Under the pieces are notes generated by a model. It made no database searches. It was not told where the DNA came from and saw nothing but the letters and a program-made list of their open reading frames with translations. From JBOGXF01 sp050694275 (lineage in GTDB: Bacteria > Actinomycetota > CADDZG01 > WHSQ01): a stretch of DNA of 24,919 bases. The translations under genes and the position numbers were made by a program. Of the stretch, positions 8,785 through 16,171 are shown in pieces. Location: assembly GCA_050694275.1 (NCBI GenBank), contig JBOGXF010000095.1:1-24919 (forward strand), written 5' to 3'. How positions within the stretch are numbered: position 1 is the stretch's first letter; the number at the start of each line of letters is the position of its first letter.

Positions 8785-9789
8785 CTAGCGACCGACGCCG
8801 AGGAAAACCGACTTCGCCGACTCGAATGCCTCGAGGCACTTGCCCGCGCCGAGCACGACCGACTCGAGCGGCTGCTCGGAGAGATGGACGGGGACCTCGG
8901 CTTCCTGAGAGAGCAGCATGTCGAATCCGGACAGCATCCCTCCCCCACCGGTGAGCGTGATGCCGTTCACGAGCACGTCCTGAACCAGATCCGGTGGTGA
9001 CGCCCCGACGCACTCGATGACGGAGGCCACTATCGACCGAACGTTCTCGGTCAGGGCCTCCCTGATCTCCTCGCTCGTGATCAGGACGTTCTTCGGCAAG
9101 CCGGTGGCGAGATCTCGCCCCCTGATCTCGGCCTTGTCCTCGTTCGCACGCGGAAAGGCCGAGCCGATGGCGATCTTGATCCGTTCCGCAGTTCGTTCCC
9201 CGATGGCCATGGCGTACTCGCGCCGAACGTAGGTCTGGATCGCTCCATCGAGGTCGAACCCGCCGACTCTGACGGCAGTATTGGTGACGACGCCCCCCAG
9301 CGAGATAAGCGCGACCTCGCTCGTGCCGCCTCCCACATCCACCACGAGGTTGCCGAGAGGCTCGTGGATCGGGAGCCCCGCGCCGATCGCTGCGGCCATC
9401 GGTTCCTCGATGAGGTAGCACGAGCGTGCCCCGGCCGAGAGCGTCGCTTCTTCGACGGCGCGCCGCTCGACCTCGGTCAAAGCGCTTGGAACGCATACGA
9501 GGACGCGCGCGCGTGACAGACGGCTCACGCCCGCACGCTGAAGAATCAAGCGGATGAGCTTCTCTGTGATGTCGAAATCCGATATCGCGCCGGAACGTAA
9601 AGGTCGCACGGCGACGATGTACCCGGGGGTCCGGCCGATCATCTGCCATGCCTCCTCGCCCATCGCGAGCACCGCCCCGGTCTCCTTGTTAAGGGCCAGG
9701 ACGGTGGGTTCGGCGAAGAGAATGCCCTTTTGCTTCTGATAGACGAGGGTGTTGGCAGTTCCGAGATCGATCGCGAGATCGCGTGCCAC
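8785..9789 (-). CDS. mreB: rod shape-determining protein MreB
   Basis: This 334-residue actin fold protein has the phosphate-1 loop at residues 8-16 (DLGTANTLV), the connect region EEPMAAAIGAG (128-138), the phosphate-2 loop DVGGGTSEVA (151-160) and the adenosine motif GITLTGGGGML (276-286). MreB forms membrane-associated filaments that guide cell-wall synthesis. The N-terminal amphipathic extension of proteobacterial MreB is absent. The start is a GTG only 5 bases after the stop of a small membrane-protein gene, which suggests coupled translation. The usual partners mreC, mreD, rodA and a class B PBP are not nearby. An MreB-like paralogue such as Mbl cannot be excluded from sequence alone. 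Confidence 0.92.
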   Translation of the reverse strand: MARDLAIDLGTANTLVYQKQKGILFAEPTVLALNKETGAVLAMGEEAWQMIGRTPGYIVAVRPLRSGAISDFDITEKLIRLILQRAGVSRLSRARVLVCVPSALTEVERRAVEEATLSAGARSCYLIEEPMAAAIGAGLPIHEPLGNLVVDVGGGTSEVALISLGGVVTNTAVRVGGFDLDGAIQTYVRREYAMAIGERTAERIKIAIGSAFPRANEDKAEIRGRDLATGLPKNVLITSEEIREALTENVRSIVASVIECVGASPPDLVQDVLVNGITLTGGGGMLSGFDMLLSQEAEVPVHLSEQPLESVVLGAGKCLEAFESAKSVFLGVGR

Positions 9790-9794
9790 GCCCG

Positions 9795-10211
9795 TCAGCC
9801 GGCCCGGCGCGTGGCTCGCCGGCGCGCCTGGATGCGGGCGCGGGCCGCTTCGCGACGAACGGGATCGAGCGCGGTAGGCGGCGCGGTCTCGTCCTGAGGA
9901 GCGCTGGCAATGAGGGTGGGTCGCGCCCGGGAGCCGGGGTGACCGGAAATCCGCTCGAGGCTCTGCTTGAAACGGTCCATGGAGCCCATCCGGGCCTGCT
10001 GGCGCTTCTGGATGAGCCAGAGCCGGCCGATGCCGATCATCGCCACGACCACCATGAGCACGAGGTAAATCACACGCTTCTCCTTGTTTTGCTGTTCGTC
10101 TTTGCTGGACACCGACGTCCGCTCCGGTCCGGCGCCATCGGGCCGACCGCTCGGGCGCCTCTTATCGTTCGGGGAGGCTACCAGAGCCTCAGACCGCCCG
10201 GCGAAATCCAT
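9795..10211 (-). CDS. small basic single-pass membrane protein upstream of mreB
   Basis: I do not recognise this 138-residue protein. A polar N-terminal part precedes one clear membrane helix (about 47-67; VIYLVLMVVVAMIGIGRLWLI without the last residue). A positively charged cytoplasmic-looking tail follows, rich in Arg, Gln and Ala. The ATG at 10211 is used; a GTG at 10112 (residue V34) would give a 105-residue protein that begins just before the basic segment and helix, and may be the true start. The gene ends 5 bases before mreB. A role as a membrane partner of MreB is possible from position only. Confidence 0.68.
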   Translation of the reverse strand: MDFAGRSEALVASPNDKRRPSGRPDGAGPERTSVSSKDEQQNKEKRVIYLVLMVVVAMIGIGRLWLIQKRQQARMGSMDRFKQSLERISGHPGSRARPTLIASAPQDETAPPTALDPVRREAARARIQARRRATRRAG

Positions 10212-10263
10212 CCCTTGATGATCCCGCGCGCGGCTCTTGTCACGCCTGCTCCCTAAAGGATGA

Positions 10264-11334
10264 TTAGGCGGAGCGGCGACGGGCGGTCCTGATCGCGGCG
10301 GCCGCGCTCACCAGCCCGAGCGTAGCGGCCGCTCCCCGAGCAAGGCTCGCTCGACGCACCCGCCTCGTCCCGAGGCGCACGTAATCCCTTGCCCGCTCCG
10401 CCACGGGTGCGAACGCGTCCATGCTCGTGCGGGTGCACTCGAATCCGGCGGCGGCCAGCTTGTCGACCGACACCACCCACGGATGCATCACGTAATGGAG
10501 CATGCCGGCCGGGCCCTCCCCGAGCCCCAGCTCCCACAGCCTCTCCGCGAGGGCGAACGCCGCCGGTTCGGACATCTCCACCCGCTGGCGGCCGACGACC
10601 CGAAGCAGCTCATCCGTGGTCACCCATCCCCTCGGGGCCAGGTTGTAGGGCCCGTCGAGGTCCGCATCGAGCACGGCAAAACGCAACGCGTCGGCCACAT
10701 CGTCCTCGTGCACGAACTGCCATGGAGGCTCGTAACCACGCACGCCGAACAGCACGGGCAGCTCGAGAAAATGCGACCAGGCATTGTCGACGTTGGGCCC
10801 GAACACAATCGCCGGCCGAAGCAGCGTCACCGTCGTCTTCGGGAACTCCTCGCGGAACTCCTTGACGACGTACTCGACCTCGAGCTTGTGGGCAGGATAT
10901 GAGAAATCGAGGTTGGCACGGAGCGGCGATTCCTCGGTCAGCGGTAGGTCGTTGTCGGGATGGGCTCCATAGACGGTGGCGGAAGACGTATAGACGATCT
11001 TTCCAACTCCTGCTTTGCCCGCGGACCAGAAAACGTTGTGGCTTCCGTGCACGTTGATATCGCGCATAACCGCCTCTTCCTTGATCGGGTCCATCACGAA
11101 CGCGAGGTGTACGACCACGTCCACTCCCCGGAAACGCGACTCCAGGGCGGGATTGCGCACATCGATCTCGTCGAAGACGATCTTTTCCGACGTGAGCCGG
11201 GGGGGCCGCACGTCGAAGCCCAGCACCCGTTCCAGTCGCTCGTCGGCCGCGAGGGCTTCGACCAGCCGGCTCCCGATGTAGCCGGAGGCACCCGTCACGG
11301 CGACGGTTAGCGGGCCCCTCTTCCGTCGCGGCAT
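10264..11334 (-). CDS. NAD-dependent epimerase/dehydratase (extended SDR)
   Basis: The 356-residue product is an extended short-chain dehydrogenase/reductase. The nucleotide-binding TGASGYIG motif is at 14-21, with an acidic residue after strand 2 (FDVRPP) that favours NAD(H). The catalytic Ser is in YTSSATVYG (S117/S118), and Y146 and K150 form the YxxxK pair (YPAHK). This class acts on nucleotide sugars or similar small molecules; the substrate cannot be read from sequence. The C-terminal end has a short hydrophobic and basic segment (GAAATLGLVSAAAAIR), perhaps membrane-associating. It is divergent from the DUF2342-like gene and lies 52 bases upstream of the small membrane protein and mreB, so a cell-envelope role is plausible. 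Confidence 0.88.
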   Translation of the reverse strand: MPRRKRGPLTVAVTGASGYIGSRLVEALAADERLERVLGFDVRPPRLTSEKIVFDEIDVRNPALESRFRGVDVVVHLAFVMDPIKEEAVMRDINVHGSHNVFWSAGKAGVGKIVYTSSATVYGAHPDNDLPLTEESPLRANLDFSYPAHKLEVEYVVKEFREEFPKTTVTLLRPAIVFGPNVDNAWSHFLELPVLFGVRGYEPPWQFVHEDDVADALRFAVLDADLDGPYNLAPRGWVTTDELLRVVGRQRVEMSEPAAFALAERLWELGLGEGPAGMLHYVMHPWVVSVDKLAAAGFECTRTSMDAFAPVAERARDYVRLGTRRVRRASLARGAAATLGLVSAAAAIRTARRRSA

Positions 11335-11358
11335 GGCCAGAGGTTACTGTGCGCGACC

Positions 11359-11386
11359 AGTGGCCCGTCTTGTGGGACGGGCCACT
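11359..11386. promoter_or_regulatory. perfect 11-bp palindromic hairpin in a divergent promoter region
   Basis: AGTGGCCCGTC (11359-11369) and GACGGGCCACT (11376-11386) are exact inverted repeats around a six-base loop. The element fills the 63-base space between the divergent SDR and DUF2342-like genes and ends 11 bases before the GTG start of the latter. It could be an operator serving both genes or a leader hairpin. Confidence 0.6.
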
Positions 11387-11397
11387 ACCATGGGGGC

Positions 11398-12543
11398 GTG
11401 AGCCAGCAGCCCTTCGGGGATATCCCCCTGTTTCGAGAGATCCAGAAGCTCCTGGTCGGGAGCACAGGGCCGGTCAATATGGAGATCGCGCGCCAGGTGG
11501 GAGTGGCCGTGGCCACTCAGGGAGTCCACGAGCACCACCCATCGGCAGACGTGGAGCGCTCCTTCGCCGACGCGGTCCATGCCTCCGAGACTCTGCTCGC
11601 CGGTTACACGCGCCTTCCGCTGATCGAGCCGATCCCGAGCCGCGTCGTGGGTCCCACGTGGTGGGTGAACGAGACGCTCGTCCGGTGGCAGTGGCTGCTG
11701 GAGCATCTCGGGGGCCGCTTTACCGCCGAGCTCGGGCGCGCCGGCGCCGAGGCTGCCGACCAGGATCAGATGCAGGTCGCGCTCGGGCAGGTCGCGCCGC
11801 TGATCATCGGGATCCAGGCCGGGAGTCTCATCGGACAACTGGCCAAGGAATCGATCGGTCGTTACGACCATCCGATACCTCACGCAGAGTCCGACGGCCT
11901 GTTCTTCTTGTGGCTGAACGCACAGCGCGTCGCGGACGACTACGGATTCGACCAAGAAGCCTTCCGGCGCTGGCTTGCGCTCCGGGATGCCGCACGTCAC
12001 CTCGTCACCACGAACGTCGCCTGGCTGCACCGCTTTCACCGCAGCCTCCTGACTGAGGTGGTGAATTCGATAGAAGTCGACACCGGTGATCTCGAACGCA
12101 AGATGTTGGAGATGCAGGAGCGCGGCATGGATATGTTCTCGCAGGGCGTGTCGGCGAGCGAGATGCTGCCGCTGGCACACACCGAGCGACATCGGAAGGC
12201 GCTCGACCGCCTGCGCGCGCTGGTTGCCGTGCTCGAGGGCTACGCCGGTCATGCTTCCGAAGCAGTCGCCGACAAGCTAATCGGCGATGCCTCGAAAATC
12301 GAAGAAGGGATGGCGCGACACCGAGCGTCGCCAAGCGATGGGCGAGCCATGCTTGCGAGCATCTTCGGCGTCTCCATCGATCGCGCCCTCGAGGACTCGG
12401 GCCGCACGTTCTGCGCTGCAGTGGTGCAGCTCAAGGGGCTTCCAGCACTGAACCGTGTGTGGGGCGCGCCCGACAATCTCCCCACTCTGCCGGAGATCAA
12501 GGACCCCTTTGCCTGGATGGAACGCGTCCTCGAGGACGAATAA
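11398..12543 (+). CDS. DUF2342 / zincin_2 family protein, zinc motif lost
   Basis: The 381-residue product matches the actinobacterial DUF2342 family (zincin_2; also called F420-biosynthesis-associated or putative hydrolase). Family traits include the N-terminal QVGVAVATQGV region, LIGQLAKESIGRYD and a C-terminal GAPDNLPTLPEIKDP stretch. Members usually carry HEXXH inside a segment like LHEVTHRVQFTAVPWL. Here the aligned segment (195-210) reads LRDAARHLVTTNVAWL, so both zinc histidines are arginine and the catalytic Glu is Asp. The fold is probably kept and the protease activity lost. The start is GTG at 11398 behind a GGGGG tract. It is followed after 4 bases by the LarA-family gene and is probably coupled to it. 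Confidence 0.82.
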   Translation: MSQQPFGDIPLFREIQKLLVGSTGPVNMEIARQVGVAVATQGVHEHHPSADVERSFADAVHASETLLAGYTRLPLIEPIPSRVVGPTWWVNETLVRWQWLLEHLGGRFTAELGRAGAEAADQDQMQVALGQVAPLIIGIQAGSLIGQLAKESIGRYDHPIPHAESDGLFFLWLNAQRVADDYGFDQEAFRRWLALRDAARHLVTTNVAWLHRFHRSLLTEVVNSIEVDTGDLERKMLEMQERGMDMFSQGVSASEMLPLAHTERHRKALDRLRALVAVLEGYAGHASEAVADKLIGDASKIEEGMARHRASPSDGRAMLASIFGVSIDRALEDSGRTFCAAVVQLKGLPALNRVWGAPDNLPTLPEIKDPFAWMERVLEDE

Positions 12544-12547
12544 CCGG

Positions 12548-13930
12548 ATGGACAAGCAGATCGTCTTCGGGAACGGCTTCACGAACGTCACCCTGCCCGA
12601 GCGAACCCGCGTCGTGTCGCCGGGGATATCGCTGCCGCTGCGGGCGACCGACGACCTCGCCGGCGCCGTCACGAAAGGTCTCGAACGCCCTCTCGACGGC
12701 CCCACGCTTCACGAGCGCGTGCGTCCAGGCCAAAGAGCGACCATCGCGTTCGACGACGCCACCGTCCCCTGCTACGCGCCGCTGTGGGCGACTGCAGTTC
12801 CCCTGATCGTCGGGTCCCTCGAGCGCGGCGGGATCCGCCGCGACGACATCTCCTTGTTGAGCGCGAACGCCCTGCACCGCAAGCTGACTAAAGAGGAACT
12901 CGCCAAGCTTCTAGGCGATGAAGTGGTCGCGGACCACGGAGAGAGGCTTGGCTGTCACGATGCAGAGGATCCCGAGGAGCTCGTCCACCTGGGAACGACG
13001 CCATCGGGCTACGACGTCGAGCTCAATCGCCGGGTCGTCGAATCGGACATCGTCGTCTATCTCAATTGTTCGACGATGCGCGGTTTCTCGGGCGGCTGGA
13101 AGTCAGTGTGTGTCGGGCTATCGAGCTATCGATCGATTCATCACCATCACACGCCCGACATCATGAGCATGAGCCTCGATCGCAACCGGATGCACGAGAT
13201 GCTCGACGAGATGGGCACGCTGGTGGACGAACGCCTCGGCCCCGAGCGGGTCTTCAAGCTCGAGACCGTGCTCGCCAACCCGCTGCAGGTTCACGAGATC
13301 TACGGGGGCAGCGTACGTGCGACCCGCGATGCTGTCGTGACCAAGCTAAGGGAGCATCAACCTGCGCGGCGCGACCTGGTCGACGAGCCCGTCGACGTGG
13401 TCGTCTACGGGGTGCCGGAGTGGAGCCCGTATGCGGCTTTCTCGCACACGAATCCAATTCTCGATCTCATCTCGACCGGCCTGGGCTATCTCGGCGGCGT
13501 GATCCAGGGAGTGGGAAGACCGGGATGCACCGCGATCCTCGCGTCTCCGTGCCCCCTGCGATGGAACGAGACACACCATCCCTCATATGTCGACGCTTGG
13601 ACCGATGTGCTTCCGGAGACGCGCGATCCGGACGAAGCGAGGACGCGCTTCGAACCGGAACTGGCTCGCAACGAGGCCTACATCGATCGTTATCGCAACG
13701 GGTTTGCGTTTCACCCCACCCATGCCGTCATGGCCCTCTACCCGCTCAAGCGGCTTCGTCACGCGTCGCGAGTGATCGTCGCCGGCGCCCAGGACCCGGC
13801 CGTTCCCCGACACTGCGGCTTCGACGCGGCCAGGGATGTGGAGGAGGCGATCGCGATGGCCGAGGACGGGCACGGGCGCGATTGCTCCATCGCGCTGGTC
13901 GACTATCCCATGGCGTTCAACCGCCAATAG
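12548..13930 (+). CDS. LarA-family (lactate racemase domain) protein
   Basis: Starting at ATG 12548 the product is 460 residues, the size of LarA, the nickel-pincer lactate racemase. Recognisable elements are FDDATVP (68-74), ALHRKLT (H110, matching LarA H108), GFSGGWKS (K185, matching the cofactor-linked K184) and the HHHH run at 198-201 (nickel-ligand H200). The position matching LarA H174 is S175, so one of the two proton-transfer histidines is missing. LarA homologues act on various 2-hydroxy acids, so racemisation of lactate should not be assumed. Cofactor genes larB, larC and larE are not in the window. The open frame continues upstream to 12455 but that part overlaps the previous gene and has no family match. 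Confidence 0.85.
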   Translation: MDKQIVFGNGFTNVTLPERTRVVSPGISLPLRATDDLAGAVTKGLERPLDGPTLHERVRPGQRATIAFDDATVPCYAPLWATAVPLIVGSLERGGIRRDDISLLSANALHRKLTKEELAKLLGDEVVADHGERLGCHDAEDPEELVHLGTTPSGYDVELNRRVVESDIVVYLNCSTMRGFSGGWKSVCVGLSSYRSIHHHHTPDIMSMSLDRNRMHEMLDEMGTLVDERLGPERVFKLETVLANPLQVHEIYGGSVRATRDAVVTKLREHQPARRDLVDEPVDVVVYGVPEWSPYAAFSHTNPILDLISTGLGYLGGVIQGVGRPGCTAILASPCPLRWNETHHPSYVDAWTDVLPETRDPDEARTRFEPELARNEAYIDRYRNGFAFHPTHAVMALYPLKRLRHASRVIVAGAQDPAVPRHCGFDAARDVEEAIAMAEDGHGRDCSIALVDYPMAFNRQ

Positions 13931-13945
13931 CCGCTCGCCATCAGT

Positions 13946-13997
13946 CGAGTGCTCATGGCTCATCACGCGACCTCACAGGTCGCCTCATTAGCACTCG
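13946..13997. terminator. bidirectional terminator-like nested hairpin
   Basis: Between two convergent genes, CGAGTGCT (13946-13953) pairs exactly with AGCACTCG (13990-13997). Inside it a perfect 7-bp hairpin, GCGACCT/AGGTCGC with loop CAC, spans 13967-13983. The position after the LarA-family gene and facing the phosphoesterase gene fits a shared terminator. No T tract is present on either strand. Confidence 0.6.
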
Positions 13998-14012
13998 GCA
14001 TGGGAGGACGAG

Positions 14013-14498
14013 TCAGACGGGGAAGATCTCTCCCTCGACTTCGCCGTTCTCGATCCACAGGATCCCCATCGACGGAAACGGCGCGCGCCGGGGCCAGGTC
14101 GGGCTTCCGGGATTGAACAGCAGCAGCCCATCCTCGTCCTCGTTGGCGGGGAAGTGGCTGTGGGCGAACACGACCACCCGTGCGGTCGGGAAGCGGGAGC
14201 GCAGTCGCTGCCGTCGCCCCCCGGCCGGCCCCGAGTCGTGGATCATCGCGACCTCGACCCCGCCCAAATCTATCTCGGCCGTCTCGGTCGCACCCCAATC
14301 CTTGATGTCCCACGCGTCGGAGTTGCCGAGGACGACGTTGGTCGGCGCGAAGGCCTTGAGCTCGTCGAGCAGGGCAGAATCGCACACGTCGCCGGCGTGC
14401 AGGATGTGGTCGGCGGTCTCGACGTAGGGCCACGCACCTCCCGGCAGCGGTCGAGACGTCCCGCGCGTGTGGGTGTCGGCGAGAACGACCACCTTCAT
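14013..14498 (-). CDS. YfcE/MJ0936-type metallophosphoesterase
   Basis: This compact 161-residue calcineurin-like phosphoesterase has the metal-binding set in order: D8 and H10 (DTH), D37 (GDVCD), N59 (GNSD), H87 (MIHDSG), H113 and H115 (AHSH), and the structural NPGSP at 129-133. Enzymes of this size hydrolyse phosphodiesters or small phosphate esters with two metal ions; the natural substrate is unknown. AHSH replaces the more common GHTH, but both histidines remain. It follows the subtilase gene by 52 bases on the same strand. The ATG start begins the first beta strand directly. Confidence 0.88.
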   Translation of the reverse strand: MKVVVLADTHTRGTSRPLPGGAWPYVETADHILHAGDVCDSALLDELKAFAPTNVVLGNSDAWDIKDWGATETAEIDLGGVEVAMIHDSGPAGGRRQRLRSRFPTARVVVFAHSHFPANEDEDGLLLFNPGSPTWPRRAPFPSMGILWIENGEVEGEIFPV

Positions 14499-14550
14499 TC
14501 CGAAAGGCTAAAGGACTTGACCTAGGCGGAGCGGCGCCTGAGAGCGTTGA

Positions 14551-16128
14551 TCAGGGAGGGGGTTGCAGCCCCGGGCACGTGGATTGGATGAGGTAGCGGA
14601 TGGGATAGCTCGCGTCGTATCCCGGCAGCTCGGTCTTGTCTTCGATGAAATAGCCCGACTTCCACGGCCCCCAGATGTGCTGCCGGCAGAAGGAATCGAC
14701 GATCATCCACTCGCGCTCTCCCTCGGGCCGCTTCAGGGGCTTGCTGGTCCCCATCATCGGTCCTACGACGCGTTTGAACTCCCTGAGGTAGTCCCCGAGC
14801 TTGCCGGTCTCGCGCCCGAAGTACGAGCCGTGGCCCTCGTTGAGGAACTCGTCCTCGCCGATCGGAGGGAGGCCGGGCGTGACGAAGCTGACGGTCATTC
14901 CGGAGTCGGTGTGGACGGCGCCCTCGAACAGTCTCTTGCGAAGCTCCTCCACGGTCAGGGACCCATCTCCAAGCTCACAACGCGGGCGTGCCTTCCCACA
15001 TCTGAACCGGCCGGCCGAAACGATTCCCCCGCGCTGGACCTTGCTGCTCCCGGTCATGGCCCGCCGCGCGCTCCACAGCGCGCGCGCATATATGCCGGCG
15101 ATCGTGGGAGTGGAGCTCGACGTCCCACTGAAGCCCGACGTTCCCGTACCACCGACGGTCGCCGACGTGTACGCGGACGGATAGTCGAGGCCGATGCTCG
15201 CGATGTCGGCCGGCTTCCCGTGACCCGAATACGACGCGTGATGGGACGTCGCAAGGGGATCGTCGTAGTAATTGTCTTCCCCGGGACTGATCGCACCGAC
15301 GGTGACGATCCAATCCGGACCCTCTTGCGAGGACAGGAGCGTCGTGTTGGGAACGGTGAACGTGTTGGCCTGGCCGTTGCCCGCCGAGAAGAAGATGGTC
15401 TGTCCGCGCAGGCTCGCCCTGCGCTGCGCTTTCACGTTCGAGCCGCTGTAGAAGCGATCGCGATACACGAGGCTGAACCCGTAGGAGTTCGTGATCGCGT
15501 CGATCCACGGCTGGCTCATCGCCCACTCGATCGCCGCCTCGGAATCCTCCCGGCCCCCGAGATTGATGAACAGCAAGAGACACTCGGGACAGGTCCCGTG
15601 CAGGTTGCCGACCGATGTGCTCGTGGTTCCCACCCCGTGGTTGTTGGGTTCTCCCTTGAGGCTTTCTGGATCGTCGTCGAAGGTCATCGCGCCGATTACC
15701 TTCGTGTCGGGGATCCAGTAGTAACGCAGCTTCTTGGGAGTCGACTTCTTGACGCCGGCCCATCGCTCAGCATCCTTCGCAGCAAGAGGGGCGACGGGAG
15801 CATCGGGATTCTTCTCCTCGAGAGTCAGGTCGAGGCGACCGTACGATTGGAAAGCCTTTCCGGGCGACGGAAAGCCGGGAATCCACTCGTGTGGAGGTTG
15901 GTCGAGAGGGAGATCGTTCGAAGGATCACCGTCGGTCGCCTGCGGCATCTTCGAGGCGAGGAAGTCCCAGTGGTACGGCTGCAGGCCGAAGTCGAGAACG
16001 GCCACGACGGTGGCGTCACCGGCTCCCCCTTCGCCGGATCCCCCCCGAGAGGCCGCAGGCCCGGCCGGGACGGCCACGAGCGCGCCGACAAGGCAAGCGA
16101 TAAGGAATCCGCAGAACGTCTGCCGCAC
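14551..16128 (-). CDS. secreted S8 (subtilisin-like) serine protease
   Basis: I place the start at the GTG at 16128, six bases after a strong GGGAGGA Shine-Dalgarno, giving 525 residues with a signal peptide (VRQTF, hydrophobic core 6-20, cleavage near AAS at 25-27). The longer upstream frame lacks these features. The catalytic triad is D46 (VLDFG), H164 (NNHGVGTTS) and S337 (GTSSSTPTIAG), with oxyanion Asn N251 (FSAGN). A domain of about 180 residues with four or more cysteines follows the catalytic core. There is no typical I9 propeptide between the signal and the catalytic Asp. A segment of about 115 residues separates D46 from H164, longer than in subtilisin. The substrate is unknown; its role is likely extracellular. 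Confidence 0.9.
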   Translation of the reverse strand: MRQTFCGFLIACLVGALVAVPAGPAASRGGSGEGGAGDATVVAVLDFGLQPYHWDFLASKMPQATDGDPSNDLPLDQPPHEWIPGFPSPGKAFQSYGRLDLTLEEKNPDAPVAPLAAKDAERWAGVKKSTPKKLRYYWIPDTKVIGAMTFDDDPESLKGEPNNHGVGTTSTSVGNLHGTCPECLLLFINLGGREDSEAAIEWAMSQPWIDAITNSYGFSLVYRDRFYSGSNVKAQRRASLRGQTIFFSAGNGQANTFTVPNTTLLSSQEGPDWIVTVGAISPGEDNYYDDPLATSHHASYSGHGKPADIASIGLDYPSAYTSATVGGTGTSGFSGTSSSTPTIAGIYARALWSARRAMTGSSKVQRGGIVSAGRFRCGKARPRCELGDGSLTVEELRKRLFEGAVHTDSGMTVSFVTPGLPPIGEDEFLNEGHGSYFGRETGKLGDYLREFKRVVGPMMGTSKPLKRPEGEREWMIVDSFCRQHIWGPWKSGYFIEDKTELPGYDASYPIRYLIQSTCPGLQPPP

Positions 16129-16132
16129 GAGT

Positions 16133-16166
16133 CCTCCCGAGTCCGGTATGTACCTCTTTCGGGAGG
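16133..16166 (-). promoter_or_regulatory. hairpin that can mask the subtilase Shine-Dalgarno
   Basis: In the transcript, CCTCCCGA (complement of 16159-16166) can pair perfectly with TCGGGAGG (complement of 16133-16140) across an 18-base loop. The downstream arm contains most of the GGGAGGA ribosome binding site of the subtilase gene, so folding would block initiation at 16128. This looks like translational control; no ligand or sensor is identified. Confidence 0.55.
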
Positions 16167-16171
16167 TTCGA

